Assembly (NCBI GenBank): GCA_051986465.1
Contig: JBPYFB010000485.1
Coordinates: forward strand, 1-23,103
Reading direction: 5' to 3'
Source of the DNA: DATEJJ01 sp051986465
GTDB taxonomy: Bacteria; Actinomycetota; Actinomycetes; Mycobacteriales; Micromonosporaceae
DNA length: 23,103 nucleotides
Of the stretch, positions 7,991-14,053 are shown piece by piece; within the stretch, counting starts at the first letter, position 1; each line of letters starts with the position of its first letter. The position numbers and the translations under genes were made by a program. Under the pieces are notes generated by a model, which saw only the letters and a program-made list of their open reading frames with translations, made no database searches and was not told the DNA's origin.

Positions 7991-8545
7991 TCACGGCCGC
8001 GGTTCGCGACGGAAGGCTCGATTATCTACTTCGAAGTGTGGTACGGGCGGCGGCTCGGAAAGCCGCATCGACGCGACGAACTCGTCGAACCGGGCCAGCT
8101 TCTCGGCGTCGCGGTCCAGCCCGCGGGCGATGAGCCGGGCGCGCAGCGTCTCCCGGTCGGTGCGTACCCACACCAGGTGTACAGGCTCCCCGCCCAGCTC
8201 GCGTACCCACTCGTACCAGGCGCCCGCGTCGTGGATCTGGGTGGTGAACGGTCCGGACAGCAGGACGGGGCAGCCCGCCTGGCGGATCTCCCGCGCGGTC
8301 GCGGTGATTCCCGCGTACTCGTGCACCTTGATGTGCTCGTCGTACCAGGGGCCCTCGCGCTCGCCCGCCGGCCGCTGCGCCGTACGCAGGGTGGCCGCCA
8401 CGAACGGTCCGTACATTGTGTCCTTGTCGAGCAGCGCGGGTACGGGTACCAGCCGCTCCAGAAGCATGCGCGCGACGGTGGTCTTACCGGCACCGGGAGC
8501 CCCGGCGACCACCCACGCCGCGCCTGGGTCAGCAGCAGCGGCCAC
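7991..8545 (-). CDS. Small P-loop NTPase, kinase-like (AAA/zeta-toxin-like fold)
   Basis: A protein of 184 residues with Walker A GAPGAGKT at 15-22 (Lys21) near the N-terminus, DKDTMYGPF at about 35-43 as a possible substrate/magnesium-binding Asp segment, a strand PVLLSGPF, and an Arg-rich lid region (RTDRETLRARLIARGLDRD). This is the layout of small nucleoside, sugar or antibiotic kinases in the P-loop superfamily; the substrate cannot be named. The start is GTG at 8545, inside the end of the marR gene (17-base overlap), so the pair is translationally coupled. A regulator/kinase pair next to an efflux-like or flippase gene could indicate a detoxification or resistance role, but this is only inference. 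Confidence 0.85.
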   Translation of the reverse strand: MAAAADPGAAWVVAGAPGAGKTTVARMLLERLVPVPALLDKDTMYGPFVAATLRTAQRPAGEREGPWYDEHIKVHEYAGITATAREIRQAGCPVLLSGPFTTQIHDAGAWYEWVRELGGEPVHLVWVRTDRETLRARLIARGLDRDAEKLARFDEFVASMRLSEPPPVPHFEVDNRAFRREPRP

Positions 8546-9017
8546 CGTTGCCCTGCTCCGCGGCCTCTTCCTCGGCGGCCTCGCGCAGCCGGCGCAGCAC
8601 CAGCTCCATCGCGGACAGGGACTCGTCGTCGAGCCGGCGCAGCAGCCGGCGCATCTGTTCCAGGCCGGAGTCCCGTACGGTCTCCACGAGCGAGCGGCCC
8701 CGGTCGGTCAGCTCGACGAGGCGTACCCGCCGGTCCTCGGGGTCTTCGCGGCGCGTGACGAGGCCCTGGGTGACGAGACGGTCCACGATGCCGGTGAGGG
8801 TCGCCAGGGTGGCCCCGAGGTGGCTGGCGAGCGCCCGCCCTGGCATCGCGTTGTCGTGCAGCGACAGCACGAGCAGTGCCTTGGTCTGCTGCATGGTGAG
8901 GTTGAGGTCGAGCAGGGGCGCGGCGCCGCCCCGGGCGAGGGTCCGGCGTAGGCACCATTGCGCGTCGATGACGCGTCCGACGAGCTCATCCCGCTCGGTG
9001 GCCTTGCTCACGGCCAT
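8529..9017 (-). CDS. MarR-family transcriptional regulator
   Basis: Winged helix-turn-helix regulator. The MarR core is clear: LTMQQTKALLVLSLHDNAMPGRALASHL (recognition region), then LATLTGIVDRLVTQGLVTRREDPEDRRVRLVELTDRG, which is the wing signature. The C-terminal helix is followed by a Glu-rich tail ending in two cysteines. I chose ATG at 9017 because AGGGAG lies 5-6 bases upstream; the frame is open ten codons further, to 9047, without a comparable site. The length from 9017 is 162 residues, normal for MarR. It is transcribed away from the flippase-like gene and overlaps the kinase-like gene downstream. A symmetric element at 9074-9102 is a likely site of autoregulation. Ligand unknown. 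Confidence 0.92.
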   Translation of the reverse strand: MAVSKATERDELVGRVIDAQWCLRRTLARGGAAPLLDLNLTMQQTKALLVLSLHDNAMPGRALASHLGATLATLTGIVDRLVTQGLVTRREDPEDRRVRLVELTDRGRSLVETVRDSGLEQMRRLLRRLDDESLSAMELVLRRLREAAEEEAAEQGNGGRCC

Positions 9018-9073
9018 GGCTGCTCCCTGCTGTGTCGCCGATCTCACCGTACTACCGGCCGACCAGCGCCAGG

Positions 9074-9102
9074 TTGATAATACGTGTGATACGAACTATC
9101 AA
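9074..9102. promoter_or_regulatory. Symmetric divergent promoter/operator between marR and the flippase-like gene
   Basis: TTGATA (9074-9079) and its reverse complement TATCAA (9097-9102) are separated by exactly 17 bases. Because the element is an inverted repeat, each strand reads a -35-like TTGATA and a -10-like TATCAA with ideal spacing, one facing each gene. An inverted repeat in a marR intergenic region is also what a MarR dimer site looks like. It is AT-rich compared with its surroundings. The -10 match is weak, so the promoter role is a prediction. Confidence 0.5.
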
Positions 9103-9133
9103 GCGGGGGCTGATGGTCATGGGTGAGCAAATT

Positions 9134-10339
9134 ATGGCGAGGCTTCTCGCCTCGCGCTGGCTTCGCCTGGGCCTGCCCGCCGTCCTTGTGGCCGTCGCCG
9201 TCCTCGTCCTGCGTACCCGGCTGCCGCGACCGGCGGCGATCGTCGACGCGCTGCACGCCGCCAACCCGGTCTGGCTCGCCGTCGCGGTCCTCGCGGAGAT
9301 CGTCTCGATGGACATGTTCGCCCGGCAGCAGCGCCAACTGCTGCGCGCCTTCGGCGTGCGGATGTCACAGCCGCGCGCGGTCGCGCTGACCTACAGTCGC
9401 TCCGCCATCACCTACGCGGTGCCGGCGGGCTCGGCCGTCTCGGCCGGCTTCGCGTACACCGAGTTCCGGGCGCGCGGGGCGAGCCGCAGCGCGGCCACCA
9501 CGGTCACCGTGCTGTCCGGCGTCGCCTCAACGATCGGCCTGTTCACCATGTACGCGACCGGGGCGCTGGGCTCGGCAGCGCCGGACCTGCTGCGCCGCGT
9601 ACTGCCCGGGATCGCGCCGCTGTCCGTCTCGGGCCTGCTCGTCGAGGCCGGCGGGGTGTTCGTCGTCGCCGCAGTGGCGGTACTCATGTCGCGCGCGGCG
9701 CGCCGCCGGGCCGCCGTACCGCAGGCCGCCGTAGCGCAAGCCGACGTAGCGCGGCCGCTTCCGTCGGCCCGGGAGGCTGCGACCGGGCGCTCGCCGCTCG
9801 CCCGGGCGTGGGCCGCCGCCGGGCAGGCGCTGCGCGAGGCCCGGGCGGTACCGCGCGGGCACTGGTACGCGGCCGTGGCGCTGGCCGCGTTGAACTGGCT
9901 GGCCGACCTGATCTGCCTCGTCGCGGTCGCGCACGCGCTGCGCCTGCCGCTCGGCATGCTCACCCTGAGCACCGCGTACCTCGCGGTTCAGGTGGTACGG
10001 CAGGTGCCCGTCACGCCCGGCGGTATCGGGCTGGTGGAGACGAGCCTGCTCGCCGCCCTCGTATCGGCCGGCGCCGGCCAGGTACCCGCGGCCGCCGTGG
10101 TGCTCGGGTACCGGCTGCTCTCCTGCTGGCTGGTGATCCCGATCGGCCTGCTCGCCTGGCTCGGCCTACGCCGACCGTCCCGCGCGGCAGCCCACCGGGT
10201 ACACCGGCCGGTCCGGATCGTCCACGATGGACGATTTAGCGGATCGACATGTGCACGTGGTTCGTATGCCAGCCGGACGGATTCCCGCCCTCCGTCGTAT
10301 ATGCGTGCCAGCCGACGCCGGGCAACCAGATCTCTTTGA
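9134..10339 (+). CDS. Lysylphosphatidylglycerol synthase transmembrane-domain (flippase-like) protein
   Basis: Integral membrane protein of about 401 residues related to the transmembrane half of MprF/UPF0104 proteins, without the soluble aminoacyl-transferase domain. It shows multiple hydrophobic segments and the family signature PVTPGGIGLVETSLLAALVSAG near the end of the membrane region. Members are proposed to flip lipids or glycolipids; the substrate here is unknown. Starts at 9113, 9119 and 9134 are possible. I prefer ATG at 9134 because GGGTGAG lies 6 bases upstream and because the predicted promoter would leave almost no leader for the earlier ones. After the last hydrophobic segment (WLGLRR) the tail of roughly 50 residues is basic and overlaps the convergent gene by 104 bases. 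Confidence 0.88.
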   Translation: MARLLASRWLRLGLPAVLVAVAVLVLRTRLPRPAAIVDALHAANPVWLAVAVLAEIVSMDMFARQQRQLLRAFGVRMSQPRAVALTYSRSAITYAVPAGSAVSAGFAYTEFRARGASRSAATTVTVLSGVASTIGLFTMYATGALGSAAPDLLRRVLPGIAPLSVSGLLVEAGGVFVVAAVAVLMSRAARRRAAVPQAAVAQADVARPLPSAREAATGRSPLARAWAAAGQALREARAVPRGHWYAAVALAALNWLADLICLVAVAHALRLPLGMLTLSTAYLAVQVVRQVPVTPGGIGLVETSLLAALVSAGAGQVPAAAVVLGYRLLSCWLVIPIGLLAWLGLRRPSRAAAHRVHRPVRIVHDGRFSGSTCARGSYASRTDSRPPSYMRASRRRATRSL

Positions 10340-11285
10340 ACCAGATGACGTAGAGCACGCCGAGCCGGTCGGCGTTGCCGATCAGCCACCCCGCCAGCCG
10401 GTTGCCGTAGTCGCGGTTGGCGCCGGTGGCGGTACCTTCGAACCCGCCCGGCGCCGCGGCCCAGTCACAGGCTCGCCCCTTCGGGTGCTCGCCCCAGGAC
10501 TGCTGGCGCCAGCACGATACGAAGTGGTTGAACCCGGCCTTCTTGACCTGTTGGTACGCGTGCAGCGTGCGCGCCGTCAGGCAGCCGCTCGTGGTGGGGT
10601 CGTTCTGGTTGCAACTCTGCGCCGGGAAGCTGCCGTCCGAGTTGCGCGGCGCCGGATCCGCGGTGGCCGCGGCGATCACCACGCCGGACGGACCGCCGGA
10701 GGCGTGGTTGAGGATTTTCAGGGCCGCCTGCTTCTGCTGATTCAACTTGGCCGCCTGCGCCTGGGCGATCGCGATCTGCTGGTCCAACGCGTTCTTCTTG
10801 GCGGTGAAGTCGGCCTGCACCCGGCGGAACTCGACGAGTTCCGCGTTCTGGCTCTGGGCGATCTCGTGCAGGGCGGTGGCCCGGCGCATGAAGTCCGCCG
10901 GGGACGACGCGCCTAGCAGAGCGTTGAGAGTCGCGGCGCCGCCCGTGCGGTACTCGGCGTTGGCGATCCCGCCAATCGTCGCGAGTAGCCGCTGCATTTC
11001 CATCTGTGCGGCGACGACCTGGGCTTTGAGCACGACCTGCTGGTGCTCTGCGGCGGCCATCCGGTCCTGTGCGTCCGTGAGCTGGCGGCCGATCTCGGTC
11101 AACTGTCCCTCGAGCGTGTTGGCTGGACCGTCCGGGTTGACCGGGTCGGCGAGGCCGGCGGAGGCAGGACCGGCGAGCACCATCAGCGCGGCGGCGAGTA
11201 CGGCCAGGAGAAGGCGGTACCGTCCCTTCCTGATGGCGGGTAAATCCACGGTCGCAGAGCCTACCGGACCGGCTACGCCGGACAC
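10236..11285 (-). CDS. Secreted coiled-coil protein with putative zinc-peptidase-like C-terminal domain
   Basis: A protein of 349 residues. An N-terminal export signal is visible (basic RKGRYR, hydrophobic LLLAVLAAALMVLAG, then ASA near 41-43). Residues about 55-195 are coiled coil, like actinobacterial cell-wall hydrolase regulators. The C-terminal domain (about 215-349) holds GEHPKGRACDW (His267, Asp274) and NHVHMSIR (His343, His345), an HxxxxxxD plus HxH arrangement as in M15-type metallopeptidases and the ARB_07466-like domain. Cys residues there may form disulfides outside the cell. The likely role is peptidoglycan turnover, by family resemblance. The start is GTG at 11285 with a weak ribosome binding site; an in-frame GTG at 11249 is a possible alternative. 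The 3' end overlaps the flippase gene. Confidence 0.85.
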   Translation of the reverse strand: MSGVAGPVGSATVDLPAIRKGRYRLLLAVLAAALMVLAGPASAGLADPVNPDGPANTLEGQLTEIGRQLTDAQDRMAAAEHQQVVLKAQVVAAQMEMQRLLATIGGIANAEYRTGGAATLNALLGASSPADFMRRATALHEIAQSQNAELVEFRRVQADFTAKKNALDQQIAIAQAQAAKLNQQKQAALKILNHASGGPSGVVIAAATADPAPRNSDGSFPAQSCNQNDPTTSGCLTARTLHAYQQVKKAGFNHFVSCWRQQSWGEHPKGRACDWAAAPGGFEGTATGANRDYGNRLAGWLIGNADRLGVLYVIWFKEIWLPGVGWHAYTTEGGNPSGWHTNHVHMSIR

Positions 11286-11336
11286 CCCAGGTCCCGTAGC
11301 GGATTACCCTGCAGACTGTCCGGATGGTGAACAGAG

Positions 11337-11342
11337 TGTCAA
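11337..11342 (-). promoter_or_regulatory. Possible -35 box for the secreted coiled-coil gene
   Basis: A perfect TTGACA on the minus strand lies about 52 bases before the GTG at 11285. The hexamer 17-18 bases further on (around ACAGTC/CAGTCT) is only a fair -10 match, so this is a tentative housekeeping promoter. Confidence 0.3.
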
Positions 11343-11815
11343 AGCCTAAGAACCTCATGTGACGAGAGCCTGGTCACCGGGGTATGGCGCATCGTGGGGA
11401 TCGTCACGCTCTGCCCACGCCGTCCGGTTGACGACCCGCCAAGGCCCGGTTTCAATGGATGAGGCTCGGCCCGCTCCGGTACGCACATCCGGTGGTACCA
11501 GCAGGGGTGGTGCCGTCCGGGGGCGACCCGTCCACGCCGCCCCCGGAACGTACACCGTCGCTTGCGCGACACGACCAGCCACACCCCTGTACTGATCGCT
11601 GCCCACTACGTTAGGCGGTGAGCGTGACGCGAATGTCGCCTAGTCATGTCATGTTCGTAAATGACGTGCCCGCAGTGTCTAGCCGAGCGGGTACCTGTCC
11701 CAACGTGGTAGAAAAGTACGCGCTTAGGTAAGACCCGTCGTTTCTGCACAACCTCGGAGGCAACGTCGACCGTGTGCTGCGCGTCTTGACAGTCAGCGGT
11801 CGACCTGGAGGTTCG
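11343..11815. other. Unassigned intergenic region between divergent genes
   Basis: No convincing gene is seen in this stretch between the secreted-protein gene (minus) and the STAS gene (plus). Open frames on both strands here give low-complexity Arg/Thr/Pro-rich translations without family features or good ribosome binding sites. It holds a strong GC-rich hairpin (11516-11547), a small inverted repeat GTCAT-N8-ATGAC at 11648-11665, and AT-richer sequence around 11640-11740 that could carry promoters. A noncoding RNA or a lost gene is possible but not shown. Confidence 0.5.
11516..11547. terminator. GC-rich hairpin, terminator-like
   Basis: TCCGGGGGCG (11516-11525) pairs perfectly with CGCCCCCGGA (11538-11547) around a 12-base loop. 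There is no U-tract, as is common for actinobacterial terminators. It belongs to no flanking gene end, since both neighbours are transcribed away from it, so what it would terminate is unclear. Confidence 0.35.
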
Positions 11816-12190
11816 ATGTCCACTCTGTCGCTCACCGTACGATCCGACGCCGATGGCACGGTCCAGATCACCCCCGCGGGGGAGATCGACTCGGACAACG
11901 CGCACGAAATCAGGGACTCGGTCAGCGGGATGTTGGCCACGTCACGCCCGCGATCGATCAGAGTTGACCTCGCCGGTGTCAGCTTCATCGACTCCGTCGG
12001 CATCGGCGCGCTCGTGGCGTGCTACCACGCCGCCGCGGCGAGCAACGTACGACTGTTGGTGACGAACCCCACCGCCTATGTGCACCGCGTGCTCTACGTC
12101 TCCGGTCTCCTCGGCCTGTTTGGCTCGCCGGCGCGCGCACCCGAACAGCAACGCCCGCAGGAGCCCTCGGCGACCGACGCGCTCCGCTGA
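11816..12190 (+). CDS. STAS-domain anti-sigma factor antagonist
   Basis: A protein of 124 residues made of one STAS domain, as in SpoIIAA/RsbV/BldG-type proteins. These bind an anti-sigma kinase and release a sigma factor when unphosphorylated. VDLAGVSFIDSVGIGALV (about 50-67) contains the conserved Asp-Ser pair with Ser60 as the likely phosphorylation site. The C-terminal 20 residues are Pro/Gln-rich. I chose ATG at 11816 because GGAGG lies at 11807-11811 and because the domain begins right after it; the frame is open 14 codons further upstream. No partner kinase or sigma gene is nearby, so it acts with components encoded elsewhere. Confidence 0.92.
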   Translation: MSTLSLTVRSDADGTVQITPAGEIDSDNAHEIRDSVSGMLATSRPRSIRVDLAGVSFIDSVGIGALVACYHAAAASNVRLLVTNPTAYVHRVLYVSGLLGLFGSPARAPEQQRPQEPSATDALR

Positions 12191-12214
12191 GTCGCCACTC
12201 AGGCTGACGCAGCC

Positions 12215-12252
12215 GACTCACCACTCGAACTCACCTGACTCACCACTCGAAC
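12215..12252. repeat. Short direct repeat, 16 bases with 22-base period
   Basis: The 16-mer GACTCACCACTCGAAC occurs at 12215-12230 and again at 12237-12252. The second copy contains the stop codon and last codons (Trp-Phe-Glu-Trp) of the acyltransferase gene. The first copy lies just outside it, so the gene's end appears to have been duplicated locally. Confidence 0.85.
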
Positions 12253-13148
12253 CAGCCGGTGCGCCAGCGCCAATGGCGCCCCCGGCGCAGGTGCGTGACG
12301 ATCGCCCGCTGCAGGCTCGTCTCCTGCGGTAGGGACGCGAGGACCTCCTCGTCCAGCGGCAACGCGCGGCGGCGGCGGAACACGAACTCCGCCACCGCCG
12401 CGTCGCCCGCGCGGGCGCTCGCCTCGCGGGCGCTGTCCTCGACGACCGGGGCGCGGGCCTCCTCGTCGACGAGGTGGAAGCGGCGCTGGAACGCGACGAT
12501 GTTCGACGACGCCGGCAGGTACTCGGCGAGTTGTTCGTCCAGCAGCCACGAGGTGCAGAACGCGGCCTCGTAGCGCTCCTCGCGGAAGTACTTGGGGAAG
12601 AACGCGTGGGCCTGCTGGAGCGAGTCGTCGACGAGCTCCGGCGACAGCGATCCGCTCTCCGGGATGTGCAGGTCGAGGATGCGGGTGACGCCGTCGGGTC
12701 GCACCGACCGCTCGTACTGCAACCGGCCCAGTTCGAAGAGCGTGCCGCGGAAGTGCAGCGCCGGCCAGCCCGGTGCATCCAGTCCGGCGTGCCCGTACAT
12801 GCGCCGGCACAGCGACGTGTGCCGGCCGAAGTCACGTAGCGTGGCCCAGGACACGTCGTCGGGTACGCCACGCCTTTCGTGGTTGGCGCGCGCCGCCGGT
12901 ACCGCCGCCAGGTACAGCCACGGGTACAACTGGTCGCCGGGCTCCGCGTGCCACGGCAGTAGCTTCAGCGCGCCGTCCATCCCGGCGACGAGCTCGCCGT
13001 ACCGCTGCTCCAGCAACTGCCAATCCGGCGTGCCGGGGCGCGGCCGGGCGCGCAGGATGTCCTCGGCGTCGACCGGCTCGGTGCCCAGCAGCGCCAGTAG
13101 CTCGCGCGCCCGGTCGTCGTCGGGCAGAAAGGGGCGCGCGAAGCTCAC
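12240..13148 (-). CDS. GNAT-like acyltransferase with GNAT_C-type domain
   Basis: A cytosolic protein of 302 residues. The C-terminal half shows the features of the bacterial GNAT-like C-terminal domain family: LDLHIPESGSLSPELVDDSL, AFFPKYF, AFCTSWLLDEQLAEYLPASSNIVAFQRRF. The N-terminal half is the helical partner domain. Substrate and acyl donor are unknown. The frame is open much further upstream, but that part is antisense or out of frame to the reductase gene. The GTG at 13148 overlaps the reductase stop (GTGA, 13145-13148) and fits the domain start (SFARPFLPDDD). The pair is probably one functional unit acting on the same metabolite, which is inference. The protein ends in WFEW, within a short duplicated sequence. 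Confidence 0.85.
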   Translation of the reverse strand: MSFARPFLPDDDRARELLALLGTEPVDAEDILRARPRPGTPDWQLLEQRYGELVAGMDGALKLLPWHAEPGDQLYPWLYLAAVPAARANHERRGVPDDVSWATLRDFGRHTSLCRRMYGHAGLDAPGWPALHFRGTLFELGRLQYERSVRPDGVTRILDLHIPESGSLSPELVDDSLQQAHAFFPKYFREERYEAAFCTSWLLDEQLAEYLPASSNIVAFQRRFHLVDEEARAPVVEDSAREASARAGDAAVAEFVFRRRRALPLDEEVLASLPQETSLQRAIVTHLRRGRHWRWRTGWFEW

Positions 13149-14002
13149 GAGGATACGAGGGCGTCGGCCTGGTCGGCCGCGGCGATCCGCTCCTCGATGT
13201 CGGCCTTTGGCATGGGCGTGAACTCGTTCGCGGCCGCCAGGGCCGCCTCGTGCAGCGACAGGTCGCCCGGCATGGCGAAGCCGGTGATCGGGAAGGACAG
13301 CGCGAAGCGCACCCCGTCCCGGATCGCGGCTGGATCGCGGTGCGGTTCGTACCACGTCGTCGCGGTGTGCTCCGCCGTACGCCAAGGCCCGCGCGCCACC
13401 GCCTTGATGGCCATCACGCCGAGGTCGCGTTCCAGCGCCAGGTCGAGCAGCGCCTCGAAGTTCGAGCGGTACTCCGGCAGCGCCAGCATCGGCGGGTTGA
13501 CCGGGAGCATCACCGTGTCGAGGTCGAGGCGCTCCACGGCGGTGCGGAACAGCCGCGGCACCTCCTGGAAGTGGCCGGTGATGCCGATCGCGCGCACCAG
13601 CCCCTCCTCCTTCGCGCGGCGCAGCGTCTCGCCGGCCCCGCCCGGCGCGAGCACCGCCTCGAGCTCCTGGTCGCTGACGACGGCGTGCAGCTGGTACAGG
13701 TCGAAGTAGTCGGTGCGCAGCTTGGTGAGGGAGCGCTCCAGCTCGGCGCGCGCGTCGTCGGCGGTGCGCTGCTGCGTCTTGCAGGCGACGAACATGTGTT
13801 CGCGGTACCTGGGCAATACCGCACCGGCGAGGTCCTCGGCCATCCCGTACTGCGGCGCGATGTCCAGATGGTTGACGCCCGCCGCCACGGCGCGCTCGAA
13901 GGCCCGCTCCACCGCGTCCACAGTCGTGTCCCAGAAGGCGGCGCCGCCGAGGATGGCGACGCTCGAATCGTGGCCCGTGCGGCCGAGTCGTCGACGTTGC
14001 AT
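13145..14002 (-). CDS. Aldo/keto reductase
   Basis: NAD(P)H-dependent oxidoreductase of 285 residues with the (beta/alpha)8 AKR layout. The catalytic tetrad is visible: Asp47 and Tyr52 in NHLDIAPQYG, Lys75 in FVACKT, and His106 in DYFDLYQLHAV. The C-terminal third lacks the usual long AKR ending, and the protein is somewhat short (typical members are about 290-330). Substrate cannot be predicted. The ATG at 14002 is preceded by AGGATCAAG. It lies 51 bases after the helD stop on the same strand and may be read from that operon, or from its own promoter in the gap, where a 13-base palindrome (CCGCGA-T-TCGCGG, 14025-14037) sits. The stop overlaps the acyltransferase start. Confidence 0.92.
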   Translation of the reverse strand: MQRRRLGRTGHDSSVAILGGAAFWDTTVDAVERAFERAVAAGVNHLDIAPQYGMAEDLAGAVLPRYREHMFVACKTQQRTADDARAELERSLTKLRTDYFDLYQLHAVVSDQELEAVLAPGGAGETLRRAKEEGLVRAIGITGHFQEVPRLFRTAVERLDLDTVMLPVNPPMLALPEYRSNFEALLDLALERDLGVMAIKAVARGPWRTAEHTATTWYEPHRDPAAIRDGVRFALSFPITGFAMPGDLSLHEAALAAANEFTPMPKADIEERIAAADQADALVSS

Positions 14003-14053
14003 CTCTTGATCCTGCCACGGCCGGCCGCGATTCGCGGGATTACGGTTCAGGTA

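Noticed and set aside
11339..11606. Small open frames on both strands in the intergenic region
   Set aside because: No ribosome binding site, no recognisable domain and mutually overlapping on opposite strands; coding cannot be supported.
11786..11791. TTGACA as a -35 box for the STAS gene
   Set aside because: It is only 25 bases before the ATG, so the matching -10 would fall inside the gene.
13149..14018. Extension of the acyltransferase frame upstream to 14018
   Set aside because: It runs through the aldo/keto reductase gene in another frame and reads as shadow sequence. The GTG at 13148 overlaps the reductase stop and begins the conserved domain.
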